From assembly GCA_033398695.1 (NCBI GenBank), contig CM065817.1, positions 31,072,231 through 31,136,230 of the forward strand: a stretch of 64,000 nt of DNA. The letters are read 5' to 3'. Origin of the DNA: Orobanche coerulescens (taxonomy: Eukaryota; Streptophyta; Magnoliopsida; Lamiales; Orobanchaceae). The position numbers and the translations under genes are program-made. Numbering within the stretch: position 1 is the stretch's first letter; each line of letters begins with the position of its first letter. Shown here piece after piece: positions 1 to 10,893 of this stretch. The notes beneath the pieces were generated by a model. It was given only the letters and a program-made list of their open reading frames with translations. It did not search any database and had not been told where the DNA came from.

Positions 1-1822
1 ATCTGGGGGTTAGATAGATATTCCTTTATCTTGGCGAACGCTATCTGGCTTTCCTTCGTCCATGCGAACTTCTTGTTCTTGATGGTTGCGAAGAAAGGCT
101 TGCTTTTATCGCCGAGCCGTGATATGAAACGGTTGAGGGCGGCTAGACAACCTGTGAGGCGTTGCACATGCTTGATGTTTCACGGTTCTTGCATGTCAAG
201 GATCGCCTGCACCTTGGTGGGGTTCGCCTCGATCCCTCTTTGGCTCACTATGTGCCCCAGGAACTTCCCGGAGCCCACCCTGAAGTTGCATTTCTTGGGG
301 TTCAGCTTCATGTTAAACTTCTCAAGGAGGGCGAACGTCTCGGCGAGATCCTTGAGGTGATCTTCCTTCTTGAGGCTTTTGACTACGATATCGTCAATGT
401 AGACCTCCATGGTCTTGCCGATCTGATCGGCGAACATTCTGTTGACTAATCGTTGGTAGGTCGCCCCCGCGTTTTTCAAGCCGAATGGCATTCTGACCCA
501 AAAGTATAAGTCTTTTTCTGTGTGGAAAGATGTGTGTTTTATGTCTTCCTCCGCCATTGGGATTTGATGATACCCGGCGAAGGCATCCATAAACGACATC
601 ATTTCACAACATGTCGTACTATCGACCAAGTGATCAATATGAGGCATCGGGAAGTGATCTTTTGGACATGTCGCGTTGAGGTCGGTGAAGTCAATGCATA
701 ATCTCCAGGAGCCAGTTAGCTTTTTAACGAGCACCGCGTTGGCGACCCACTGTGGTTCATCTGTGGCCACTCCGATCAATTTGTTGTTGAGTAACTTCTG
801 GACTTCTATGTCGAGCGCCGCGTACTTCTCGGGACCGAACTTCCTACGCTTTTGGTGAACAGGCTTCATAGCTCGGTCGATCTTCAGATAATGGCAAGCG
901 TGTTCGGGACTTATGCCAACCATATCTTGATGCGACCAGGCAAAGACTCCGATGTTCCTACGTAGCAAGTTGATCAGATTCCCCTTTAATTCGTGGTCGA
1001 TGCTTGCGCCGATCTGTACATCCCGTTCTGGATGATCTGGATCCATCGTAATGCTTTCCAACTCTTCGATAGGGACGGTCGCCTCTCGTTTGGTGCGATC
1101 TCCGGACTCGGTCCTTGGATCGATGTCGAGACTTGGCTCGAAACCGATCCTTGGCTCGATGTCATCCGTCAATTGATGAGAGATGGCGTCCCCTGAGTCG
1201 GGTTGGTACGATGTGTTTGGCTCGTCGATCTCCATGGGTTGATCGTCGATCGCTTCAATGTTACATATAGTATGGGAAGTATTGAAAGAAGTAACAACAT
1301 AGGAGTAATTCAAACATCTCTTTGCCATTAGCTGATCTCCTTTTACAGTACCGACCGTCCCATCGGCAGTGGGAAATTTGATACAGTAAAAGAAAGATGA
1401 GGCGACCGCCTCAAAGGTTTCTAAAAAGGGGCGACCTAGGAACCCATTATAGATGCTGGGCCTATCTATGATTACAAAGCTTAGGTTCCTAGTAATCCTA
1501 ACCTTGGGATCATAAAAGCATACTAGCTCCACGGAGAGCTTGATCCTCCCGTAGGCTTGGACTGTGTTGTCGTCGAACCCTTGGAGCACGGTGTAGAAAG
1601 GCTTGATGAATTTGATTAAGTTGCCGAGCTGATCTAGGGCGGATTTGAATATGATGTTGCAGAAACTCCCATTGTCGACCAGCACGCGATCGACCGTCTT
1701 CCCCAGGATGCAAGCGGAGATTGCACTCCCTCCCTGTCCTTGTTGGAAAAGGTGATGTGGGCGTCTCTAGAGATGGTCGGCTCCGGAGGTACTACAACAT
1801 GGACTTCGGCGAAAGCCCTCAT
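1..1822 (-). pseudogene. pol: Tat-lineage pol: protease, reverse transcriptase and start of RNase H
   Basis: The polyprotein part would cleave Gag-Pol and copy element RNA into DNA in cytoplasmic particles. Upstream residues 'ITFSNKDREGVQSP' (frame of gag, 1822-1634) lead into the protease active site 'LVDNGS' near 1685, in another frame, so a frameshift lies near 1690-1740. From 1685 to 180 the frame is open for 501 codons. It holds the protease fold and the RT landmarks 'WRLCIDFTDLNATCPKD', 'MPFGLKNAGATYQRL' and the catalytic 'YIDDIVVKS'. A TGA at 180-182 replaces the expected arginine codon. The same frame then continues openly to base 1 with connection and RNase H sequence ('HVQRLTGCLAALNRFISR'). 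Function is lost through the stop and the shift. Confidence 0.88.
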
Positions 1823-2038
1823 CTCGGCTTTTCACTTTCTGTTTGACAGGGTGGAAACCGGGGAAAGGCCCCCGAGGCTCCCACCTCCTGCTTGAAGCAT
1901 GTTGATCCGACCGCCAGGGTTGATCGGAGGGATCGACTCATCACAGTACTCCGGCTCATGCTCGATTCTGGCGATCGGATTGGGAGGAATCCTTTCGCTT
2001 GGTCGGCGCTCGCGCCCTCCGGCTCTTTCCGCCCTGGG

Positions 2039-3640
2039 TTATGGCTTGGTGATCAAATTGTCCAGTTTGCCTTCCTCAAACAGTCGCCAGAGCTGTCTGA
2101 GGAGGTCGCGGCATTGGCTAGTGTTGTGGCCGGGACTCTTATGATAGGCACATAATTTGCTACGGTCTAGGTGACCGTGGTCCCTTATTGGCTTTGGCTT
2201 GGAAAGCCACTCGCGACCCTTGATCGCGTTGAAGTTGTGGGCCGGAGATAAGTTGAGGTTGTGAAGAAGGTGGACCTCTACATCCTCGAAGGCTTTGAAC
2301 TCGCCAGGCGGCTTGGCGACCGCCTTTCTGGGCTTGGCGACCGCCTTCTTCTGGACATGGGAAGGTGCTTTTCCTTCTTCGGACGGTCCCTCGTCTAGGC
2401 GGAGTGAGAGCATCTTCTGCCTGGCCAGAAAATCGGCGGCTCTGACGCGGAAGGCCGTATAGGTCGGGGGAAAATCCTTTGTGAGGTGCCTGAACATGGG
2501 CGAGCGTCCGTGGAACCCGTTCAGGACTGCGTGGTGAGCGATCTCGTCGCTGATGGGCTCACCGGTGAGGACTATCTCGTCTACCCGGTCGATGTAATCC
2601 TCATCCGATTCGTCCTTCCCCTGCCTGATTTTCATCATGCGGTGGGGACCTTCTGGGCGAGCGACTTTGGCGGCGAAGTACGACGTGAAGTCGTTCGCCA
2701 GCTTCTCAAAGCAATTAATTGAGCGAGATGGTAGTGAGATGTACCACCTGTGGGCGAGATCGCCCAGAGTTAATGGGAACATACGACATTTCGTCGCATC
2801 TGAAGCTCCGCATCCGGTCATGTAGATCCGGAATTTGCTTAAGTGGGTCTCCGGATCCGATCTCCCCTCATATAGAGGTGTTTGTGGGGGATTGATCGTT
2901 GGTTGGACTGGGGCGAGCTCGATCTGAGTCGTGAGTGGTTCGCTTGATCCAATGATCGATCTCCTGGCGCCTGCCCCATTTTCCAGGAGCGCCTTCATCT
3001 CGTCGAGCTGGCGTTGCATGGCGGCCATCGCCGTCGCCTGACTGCTCGCCGAGTGGCTCTCAGAGCGTGAACCAAGGCGATCGTGTATTGAACCCCTAGC
3101 TCCGTGGTGAATGACGAGCTCCCTGCCAGTGGTTTCCTTTCTTGGGCGAGCAGGGGCTCATTGACCGGCCTGTCTCCTGGGAGTCGGATATGCCGAACTC
3201 CTGGTAAAGGATTCGGATACCGATGTCTCCCGGCTGGGGCCTGAGTGCCCGGGTCGCCATGAGGGATCGCTCCCCAGGCAGCTGAAGACGGAATCGTCCC
3301 TCCTCACGAGAGCCTTCTCCTACGGCTCGGGGCTTTCTGTCGATTTCTCGACATAGATCCCCTTGAGCTTTCGTTTGCTTGCCCGGCGGATGGTTGACGG
3401 AGTGATGGTGGGCGAGTCGTAGGCCTTTCGTCGCTCCCTGAGGATGACTATAGCCTCCTCAATCTGTTCCGCGGTCTGGAACTGATCGAGTGATAGGCTA
3501 TAACCGTCCCTCGGGGGCGGGAGTGAGAGTCTAGCGTCACCACGGTCGCCTTCCGCCGTGGGCTGGGATTCGGTCCGGGCCGGAATGAGATTTCCGGCAG
3601 ATCTCAGGGTGGCTCTCTTGGAGGTCGTTGCAGATGTCAT
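2039..3640 (-). pseudogene. gag: Tat-lineage gag
   Basis: Gag would form the particle. The first methionine at 3640 opens a 106-residue stretch ('MTSATTSKRATLRSAG') that closes with TAG at 3320-3322. The same frame resumes and meets TGA at 3158-3160, then stays open to the stop at 2039. The downstream 329 residues hold a retrotransposon gag capsid core ('HLSKFRIYMTGCGASDATKCR', 'LAHRWYISLPSRSI') and a single zinc-knuckle-like stretch 'CAYHKSPGHNTSQC' near the end. Both internal stops lie in the gag frame with no frameshift and fit C-to-T changes of CAG and CGA. The untranslated leader lies between this gene and the primer-binding site at 3749-3766. Confidence 0.85.
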
Positions 3641-3748
3641 TTTCTGAGGGTTTTTCTATTTGAAGAACAGTGAGTGTTTCTTCAAGTATATGTCCGGAGA
3701 ACAGTGAGTGTTCTTCGAGACGGTAGGGATAAAAATGAAGGTTTAGAT

Positions 3749-3766
3749 GCCCTCCCTCTAGCGCCA
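3749..3766 (-). other. Primer-binding site of the Tat element
   Basis: The minus strand reads TGGCGCTAGAGGGAGGGC starting two bases after the LTR end. A TGGCGC-type tRNA primer site is usual in the Tat lineage. I did not assign the exact tRNA. Confidence 0.7.
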
Positions 3767-4190
3767 ATTGTTGTTACTCAAAATATTATCCGGAGATAGT
3801 ATTGCTGGAATGATCGAGTAACAAACAAATGCGAGAACACTTCCGTGAGAAAATAGATAACACAAGATTTGCCGGGGTTGTTAATCCCGGGCTTGAATGC
3901 TCTCGCGAGATGTTATTAATAAATATACTGTCGAGTACAAATATTAATGTTAGAATCTATTACAAGGAGTGTAAAGACTTCTAGTTATCTAGGCTTTAGA
4001 GCGCGTAGATTGCCGGAAGAACCAGATAGATAAATCTGCGAGTTCTTGCTTGGGATATATGATGAATGTGTATGAATATCACTATGAATGTATTAGTGGT
4101 TGCCAAAAGAGCCTTTGATTCTCTCTTTGGTGTGTATTTTGCACTTAATTCGTAGTAGAATTCGCGTCCCTTGGCCACAGCAGTGAGTCC

Positions 4191-4200
4191 TCTATTTATA
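4191..4200 (-). promoter_or_regulatory. TATA box of the Tat LTR
   Basis: Minus-strand TATAAATAGA. Transcription would start about 30 bp further left, near 4160, which defines the start of R. Confidence 0.65.
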
Positions 4201-4221
4201 GGGGACAAGGTAGTTGGGATC

Positions 4222-4733
4222 CCTCAGGCGATCGCGGGCGATCGCCGTTTTCTATATTAAAATAAGACGGCCGATCGTCCCGTCACGTGGGCCTGTTCCC
4301 TTGAGGTCCGAGGTTGCAGCTGGAGGCCAGCTGGGCGAACCAATGGGAAGCCAGCACGCGTTGCGAGTCGCTGTCTGGGGAGGACCCACTTTGTACCTTT
4401 CGGCGGCCTTGTCGGTAGGCGTGGTAGGTGACAGGCTGGGGTCAATGGTCCTATCTGTCGGTATCCTTTGAAGATCCGCACGTGGGCCATCGTCCAAGAT
4501 TCGGTCTTCGACGATTTTGACGGATGCTGGATCCATACGTGGCACGAGATGATCGCCTTTGGTTTGCTCATTATAGACGATCGTCAGACATCAAAAGACG
4601 ATCGTTGGGTACCAACAGACGGTCGCCGTATGGTGCCGAACCCCAGGCGTTTGTCCAGAGTTTGTTTTCCATGGTTGGCTTCTCTGATCGTGATGCCGAT
4701 CGCCTATCGAGGCGTATTAATCGCCGCACAACA
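4222..4733 (-). promoter_or_regulatory. Cluster of CGATCG palindromic motifs in Tat U3
   Basis: About eight copies of a CGATCG-centred motif occur between the TATA box and the outer LTR end. Examples are GGCGATCGCGGGCGATCGCC near 4227 and AGACGATCGT near 4576 and 4597. They occupy the same promoter-proximal place as the palindrome clusters in the SIRE, E, F and B LTRs of this window. Confidence 0.5.
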
Positions 4734-4793
4734 ACTAGTCCGATGACAATGATTTCAAATGAAACATGACTCGGAAGGTAGTATTCAAACCAC

Positions 4794-4805
4794 GCTCCGA
4801 TACCA
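4794..4805 (-). other. Primer-binding site of family B, copy 1
   Basis: Minus-strand TGGTATCGGAGC, one base different from the plant initiator-Met site TGGTATCAGAGC. It is four bases from the LTR end. Confidence 0.8.
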
Positions 4806-4809
4806 ACTC

Positions 4810-7222
4810 TGTAACACCCCAAACTAGGCGGATATTACAGTGCCGTCGACCCCTGATTGGGACCTACCAGGCGAATGAAAACTGATGAATTAAATTATAT
4901 AATTGTAGTACCGAACCACATTATATTACCAAATACTCCGATGAGGAGCTTATGTACAATACACCAGGACAATACAGAATACTAGTATATTTTATATAAA
5001 GATAAAATACACCACCCTGAATAAATAAACATCTCAAACGGAATTTGCAGCCGAAATACAAATGAAGAGAAATAAGAATGACTGAAATGAATGAAATAAC
5101 CGGAATGACTGGGCCCCCTACTAGTATCACTGGGACTCCTCGCCGTCAACATGCTCTTCCCGTGCCTTTGCCTTGCCGTGACCTGAAAACAAAATCCCCC
5201 CAACGGGGTCAGTTACACAGAACAACAATCCTCAAGGGCTGAAAATACACATTCATGATATATCTGAAGTTATGAAATATCCTTAGTTATGAATTACGCT
5301 GAAGAGGAGTATCATGGTACGCCCGTAGTGTTCTGTGCAAGTGTACAAGATGGATGACCGTACACACCCGTCCTTGTACCTAATTAGTCTCACGGAGGTA
5401 ATCGTTACCGTGTGCACAGTCCAATGTATCACTCCCAATACATGGCCATCGCGTGCCCGACTAAAAATTCCACACATCCGCACCCGGCCATGCAATATGA
5501 ACCCAGAAGGTCATATGAACGAGAATGACCACAATGAATATCAATGGATAATAATTCGACAAGGTCAAGAATGACTCACCGAGATGAAAATAATAGTGAA
5601 GTGATTGATAACCCAATGAAATGATTGGAACCGTCGTTCCTCGTGAATGAAATGATTATTCGACAATTACAAGTCTCAATACGGTTAATACAATGATGAA
5701 TGAGTTATGATTATGAATGAACAACAACAAAAGGAATGAATATCCTTTTAACCGAGTAAGAATTAACTTACACAACACCGGTGACAATTATCCTTCCACG
5801 AACAACGTCCTAATTGAGATATCGGTCGCTCGAACAACCTTGAATAACACAATCACCAACAATCCGTTCATCATACGAATCAAACACGAATATAACGAAC
5901 TCAAAACGTCGATACGACTAAACCAAGTTCATTGGGTCATTATATCGAACACTTTGTGGCCAAACTTCGATTGTTTACAACCAAACCTCAATAATACCAA
6001 CATCAAATCCCCAAGAAGTGTTTCAAACCAACAAAACATCTTCAATACGATCAATAACCCAATATGAATATTCAAATTCGTGATTTCAACCACAAATAAT
6101 CGGAACCCCCCCCCCCCCCCAATCCAATTCAATATTCAAAGTGTTCTTGAATAATCCTTCAATAATCCAATGAATAATCAAACCTATCCATAATCATGCG
6201 TATATCACTTCATACAACATGATCTTAACATTCAAAACATCATATCTCAATACAAAATTGAAATCCAAGATGTTGAAGAAATTACCTCTTGAAGATCCAA
6301 GCACTTTGATCCGAAGAACACACATTAGATCGACTATCCGGGCTTCACGATCGAAAGGAGATGAAGAAAATCAAACACTCAAGTGATAGATGATGAAAAT
6401 TCTCTCCCTCAAGCCTTCTCTCTCGGAACAAGGTGGATGTAATGAAAAAATTGGGTTGATCTCGCTCAAAAAACGCAATTATAGTATCGATCGCATGTGT
6501 GCAGCCTGAGGCCAAAGCGCCCCGGTGATGATCGGCAGCGTGCCGCGGCCCGGATGAATGTGCCGCGGCAGTGACTCGGCAGTGTGCTGCAGCCCCGTCG
6601 GCATGAGCCGCGGCCCCCGGTACAGACGGGTTGGCCGATAAGTTGCAACATGAGTGTGCCGCAGCCCGGACGAGTGTGCCGTGGCAGTGACTCAGCAGTG
6701 TGCCGCCGCCCTGCCGGCATGAGCTGCTGGCCACGGTACAGGCTGCTCGGCCCAAAACTGGAAAATGTGTGTGCCGCAGCGCACACTCCTTGTGCCGCGG
6801 CCCACACCCCCCTTGGCTCCTAAAATGATGAAAAATGATCCGGGAAGAGAATAAAAGCAATAGGAATCAATATTTGGGAAACAATAACATGAAATGGAAG
6901 TACGGAAACCCCAAAATGGTGGTTCCAAGCAATGATTACAAGGGTTCGCCCAACAAAACACAATTTGAACAATGAGGAGATTAGAAATGACATGAACTCC
7001 AACGTCAACATCGGCTAATGAATCAATTACAACAATCGAGATAATACTCTTGTCTCGTTTCCCGAGTAAGGTTGAAACAATGAATAATATCGATACACAA
7101 CTCGAAGTTATTCCGAACGGTGAACACAGATGAATGATTATTATCAAGTGAAAAACTACATAGTGATAATTACCGAATGAAATTACTGAATGATAATGAC
7201 TAAATTACAACTGGGTATTACA
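4810..7222 (-). repeat. 5' LTR of family B, copy 1 (2413 bp)
   Basis: Bounded by TGTAACACCCC at 4810 and GGGTATTACA ending at 7222 on the plus strand. The part 4810-about 6470 (R-U5 side on the minus strand) aligns well with 49074-about 50650 of copy 2. The U3 side (6470-7222) is largely different except for the last 30 or so bases. A 14-15 base poly-C tract lies near 6107-6120. Short ORFs inside (for example 6345-6860 minus) come from the GC-rich motif cluster and are not taken as genes. Confidence 0.8.
6500..6815 (-). promoter_or_regulatory. Cluster of GTGCCGCGGCAC-type motifs in U3 of B copy 1
   Basis: About ten copies of a GTGCCGCGGC-like motif, spaced roughly 25-45 bp, make a GC-rich island in an AT-rich LTR. 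The exact 12-bp palindrome would be GTGCCGCGGCAC. A weak minus-strand TATAAT lies at 6478-6483 just downstream. Copy 2 of the same LTR has a different palindrome at this place. Confidence 0.55.
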
Positions 7223-8033
7223 TGCCGAGCCCAGATAAGAGATAAGGAAGCACGTCACCAAGCGTGAGAGCGATAAGCTCAAAGGCCAAAGTTATAGTGA
7301 CGGTCCGACAAACGGCCAAGGCTATGGTCATTAAACCAAAGGTCGTGGCGATAGTCAAAGGCCAAACACTGATAACGGTCTAAGATGTTATAAGGAGGCC
7401 GGGGGACTTAGTCATATAGACGACCTCCCGAAGCTAAATACTCACTAGGCGCTCGATGCCACATATTGTCATACTTAACAGCAATCTACGGAGATTGAAT
7501 GTTCACTCATAACCTAATTCATTGCATTATATTTTGAAACTTATACCATCCATAAATGATAAATTTTCAAAGGTGGGAGTAAAAATAGTATATATTTCAA
7601 AATAATTATATATGTATAATTTCAGAAAATATACTCAACCCAACTCACTGAGAATCCATTATTCTCAACCTAATTTGTATTGTTTTTCTAAAACCCCACT
7701 AGATGAGGAGACCCAAGAATATGACGAGACGAATGCTGATGACCAGTGAAGATCGTCGTTGAAGAACTGTCGAGACATATGTATTAGAATGTTGAAATAA
7801 ATGCTCCATTTTATTCTTGTATCAATAAAGTATTCTCATCTCCGATGTACTCTTTGAACTTTATGTAACTATTCCGCTGTACTCATGAATGTTTATTCTA
7901 TCGAATAACCAGACTTAGTTCACCGGGCTAAGATCTGGCATTTGAATGCTCTACTGTAATTCTATTATCACAAACGTTATTTAATTACGTTAGCTGTCGC
8001 ATTCTCGTCCAACCCCGGTGTGGGGGCGTGACA
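7223..8033 (+). repeat. Right 811 bp of the 5' LTR of C1
   Basis: Aligns at equal length (811 bp) with 14217-15027 of the 3' LTR and differs at only a small number of bases. It ends in GGGGGCGTGACA. The left 2.6 kb of this LTR must lie beyond the family-B and Tat insertions, outside the window. Confidence 0.85.
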
Positions 8034-8541
8034 GATGTCATATCATAGCTCGCTTTGTAAGAAGGACACTTACAACGAGCTTTTCCAGGATAAGATTCTT
8101 CGGACTTAGATGGGAATTCCACCTAGGACGAAGTGAACCATAAGATTGAGACCTAAAGTAGATTTCTCGAGTCAACTTCCATTAAAAACCTCTTTCAGCT
8201 TGTCGCAATTCACTTGGAATATACACAGTCATATTTAAAATTTCCTAAGTCATCGGCTAAGATACTTGATTAAGTATTTGTAGCATTCCCCGATTGAATC
8301 AACTCCTCTATTGAACTCTTGAAATGGATATAGTATATGTTACTTATCGATTTATCCAAAATCCATTGAACCTCCTTACTCTTCTAAAATTAGGTGTTAG
8401 TATTCCTTGATTGCTAGTGTCACATAAGCATATTCGTTGAATCATTAAGTTCACTACCTTGATGATTATTCATGCTTAATAGAGTTTATATCGGATATTA
8501 GATTTTGCGAGATACTGACTTAGTTTCATTTTATTAATTAG
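8034..8541 (+). other. Untranslated leader of C1 with decayed primer-binding site
   Basis: Homologous to 15539-16085 of C2. Where C2 has TGGTATCGGAGC, C1 reads TGTCATATCATAGC, so the Met-tRNA primer site is destroyed. No gene seen. Confidence 0.65.
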
Positions 8542-9159
8542 ATGGACCCCTCAGACAAGAAGATTGTGACCCAGGGAAACGAAGATACGCCTACCTCGCC
8601 GACGACAATTACTGAAGATCAGCTTCGACAGGCCCTTAGTCAAATTGAGGGTGTCTCTAGACCCATTCTAAATGCAGCTGTTTTGGGAGATTCAACGGAG
8701 AGGGAGACCCAGAACTTGAGTTTTGTGATTGCGCACATTTTTCAAGATGTAACGGCGTATCGTAATATGAGGGACGAGCTGTTTCAGTTATTGGAGAAGA
8801 AAAGGCAAGAGTACGAGGAGCTGGAAGAGAGAGCGCATCAACTGGAAACCCAATCATTAGTAGACATCCGAACAATCGCCAAACTCCGCAGCCAGAAGTT
8901 TCTTCAATCCCACATGATACAAATGCTGGAAGAACAAATTCTATATGAGAGGCACGAGCATGAAAAGTTCCAAGCTTTGGTGAAATCCAAGTTAGGAGTT
9001 GTGATCGATCTTTTTTCTAACTCTAACACTGAGATTGGAACCTCATCACGATCACCACCGACTGACGACGCTCCATTCCGTGAATACGAAGAAGATCCGG
9101 AGGAGGACCCGGAAGAAGAGCCAGAGGAAGAAGCAAGTATGGATTCAGAAGATAACTAA
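8542..9159 (+). CDS. Extra ORF upstream of gag in chromovirus C1 (205 aa, function unknown)
   Basis: An intact 205-codon ORF starts 'MDPSDKKIVTQGNEDTPTSP' right after a TTAATTAG context that is shared with C2. I do not recognise the family. Visible parts are: a polar N-terminus; 'ITEDQLRQALSQIEGVSRPI' near residues 22-41; a long charged, probably coiled-coil segment around residues 70-150 ('LFQLLEKKRQEYEELEERAH'); and a strongly acidic tail of repeated Glu-Asp-Pro near residues 183-200. C2 has a homologue at 16086-16698 with many amino-acid matches but a 20-bp deletion. Gag follows 268 bp downstream. Such an ORF is not part of the usual chromovirus layout. A structural or targeting accessory protein is possible but unproven. 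Confidence 0.7.
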   Translation: MDPSDKKIVTQGNEDTPTSPTTITEDQLRQALSQIEGVSRPILNAAVLGDSTERETQNLSFVIAHIFQDVTAYRNMRDELFQLLEKKRQEYEELEERAHQLETQSLVDIRTIAKLRSQKFLQSHMIQMLEEQILYERHEHEKFQALVKSKLGVVIDLFSNSNTEIGTSSRSPPTDDAPFREYEEDPEEDPEEEPEEEASMDSEDN

Positions 9160-9427
9160 AGGGTTCTGTGATTGAGAGCGTTAATCAAACTTGTTTGGTG
9201 TCATGTACTTTTAATGCTACGGCCTGAGTGCCATGAAACTCGAAATGTATGTTTTGGTAGATGAACCAAGCATGACTGGAATGAACTATGTTTTCTATCC
9301 CTATATTAATTTCATTATTCGCGAATAATTAGCACTCAATCATACGCTTAAATCTACATGACAACATAAATTACTGATAACTCCACATAAAATTGCTAAT
9401 CCTCACACATTACCTAACTTATATTAG
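9160..9427 (+). other. Spacer between the extra ORF and gag of C1
   Basis: AT-rich, no ORF. It shares sequence with 16699-16950 of C2, which shows that it is an original part of the element. Confidence 0.5.
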
Positions 9428-10893
9428 ATGGCTGACTGAAGACGTGGACGTCCTCGCATGAATCGTGAAGAGTAGCATCAACGCGATGATCGCTCACGCT
9501 CTCCTCTACAAGGAGGAATTGAGAACGATGCCATGGCCCAAGCCCTCACTCAACTGACAAACTTCCTGCAACAACAAACTGACAACAATCGGACTGCGGG
9601 AGGCACACAAGACCGCATGTTAGAGAGATTCTTACATTTCAGTCCACCAACGTTTGACGGAGAACCATATGACATCAAGGCAGAATTATGGGTAGAAAGG
9701 ATGGAGAGCATATTCAATGCATCCCAGTACACCAATGATCAACGTATAACGTTGGCTACGTTTCGACTCGAGGCTGCCGCGCATGATTGGTGGAAGATCG
9801 TTAATGCCCGCTGGATAAGAGAGGATCGTGCCAGAACTTGGGTCAATTTCTTAACTGATTTTCGAACCCAGTACGTCTCAGCAGCAGCTAGAGAGGCTCG
9901 TCGAGATGAATTCTATCATCTGAAGCAGGGATCTTTGACTGTAGCTCAGTATGAGTCGCAGTTCAACCGACTCTCCAAGTTCGCACCAGGACTAGTAAGC
10001 ACAGAGGAGGATAAGCTGTACAAGTTTACCCGAGGATTGAGGTTTTCTGCAATGCAGTCTGCTCGGAGAGTAATGACTATGGCGGAAGCAGTCGAAGCTG
10101 CAACCTGAATCGAAAGTGGGATGACACGTCTGGGACAGGTGAAGGAGCGCACCGCTGGGAAGTTTAAGAGATCCGCACCAAACCTATCATCCAGACCACC
10201 CTAGAAATTCCAACGCAAGACTTCTGGCCAGAACACCGAAAGGAGGCCTGTGAACAATCTACAGCCCTGTCCGCACTGTAATAAGATGGGGCATAAACCC
10301 GAGGACTACTGGAAGAAACAAGGGAGGTGCCTGCGCTGTGGAGATAATCAGCATCAGACTAGAGAATGCCCGAAGTGGGAGACACCAGACAACAATCAAC
10401 AGAAAAATGTGGCCAAGAAGGATGATCGCAAGGGCAAAGGGAAAGCACCAGCAAGAGTTTTTGCCTTAGCTGGACAAGAAGCTCCTAATGCGACAGACGT
10501 GGTGGAAGGTACATTTCTTGTGTCAAACCACTCTGCGCATGCATTATTAGATCCAGGATCATCACATTCTTTTGTTGCACCCCATTACGCACAAAAACTG
10601 AATGTATGTATAGAGTCACTGCCTGTAAGCTTAGAGGTGTCCACACCTATGGGTGCAAGCCAGGAAACAGATTCGGTATTTAGGAATTGTGAAGTTGTAG
10701 TTGAGGGTCAATGCTTCCCTGCTGACCTAATACTTCTTCCCATACTTGAGTATGACCTCATACTTGGTATGGATTGGCTATCTAAGAGCTATGCACAACT
10801 CGATTGCCATTCTAAGATAGTTCGATTCTGCAAACCCGAACACCCTGTAGTTGAACTACACGGGAGTGCTAGAATTAACTCGGACCCAATTAT
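9428..10893 (+). pseudogene. gag-pro: Chromovirus C1 gag and protease
   Basis: One uninterrupted frame runs from ATG 9428 through capsid, nucleocapsid and protease, broken only by four stops: TGA 9437, TAG 9473, TGA 10106 and TAG 10202. Capsid shows 'PPTFDGEPYDIKAELWVERM' and 'LATFRLEAAAHDWWKIVNAR'. Two zinc knuckles follow near 10265-10375. The first, 'CPHCNKMGHKPEDYW', has tyrosine in place of the last cysteine; the second, 'CLRCGDNQHQTREC', is complete. Protease has 'ALLDPGSSHSFVAPHYAQ' and 'LILGMDWLS'. Each stop is one C-to-T step from a sensible codon (CGA or CAG). The frame ends at the deletion junction near 10893. Confidence 0.85.

Larger units (their letters stand above)
1..4733 (-). 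mobile_element. Ty3/gypsy retrotransposon, Tat lineage, 5' half (continues left of the window)
   Basis: Read on the minus strand the order is 5' LTR (4733-3769), primer-binding site, gag (3640-2039), protease and reverse transcriptase (1822-180), then the start of RNase H at the window edge. The gag and RT sequences resemble the plant Tat/Retand non-chromovirus lineage. The element sits in the untranslated leader of a family-B element: the bases right of its LTR (4734-4793) match 48998-49057 of the second B copy with the same length. The right target duplication is therefore probably ACTAG, but the left copy is outside the window. All coding parts carry stops or shifts, so it is defective. 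Confidence 0.88.
3769..4733 (-). repeat. 5' LTR of the Tat element (965 bp)
   Basis: The plus strand reads TGTTGT at 3769 and ACAACA ending at 4733, a perfect 6-bp terminal inverted repeat of the TG...CA type. U3 is to the right and U5 to the left. The right boundary is confirmed by the uninterrupted homologous leader of the second family-B copy at 48998. Confidence 0.87.
4734..7222 (-). mobile_element. Family-B Ty3/gypsy element, copy 1: leader stub and 5' LTR
   Basis: Only the leader next to the LTR (4734-4809) and the whole 5' LTR are inside the window. The rest lies left of the Tat insertion. The second copy at 47676-51552 shows that this family has a chromovirus-like gag on the minus strand. 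The element is inserted in the 5' LTR of chromovirus C1: sequence right of 7222 matches C1's 3' LTR from 14217 onward. Confidence 0.8.

Noticed and set aside
4257..4822. Overlapping ORFs of 80-100 codons within and next to the Tat LTR
   Set aside because: They run across the LTR boundary, lie in several frames on both strands, and show no protein family.
6107..6120. Poly-C tract as a telomere-like or origin signal
   Set aside because: Single homopolymer in an LTR, reduced to CCCC in the second family-B copy. Slippage is enough to explain it.
6345..6860. 171-codon minus-strand ORF in the family-B LTR
   Set aside because: It is Cys/His/Ala-rich because of the repeated GTGCCGCGGC motifs, has no recognisable domain, and is not kept in the second copy of the LTR.
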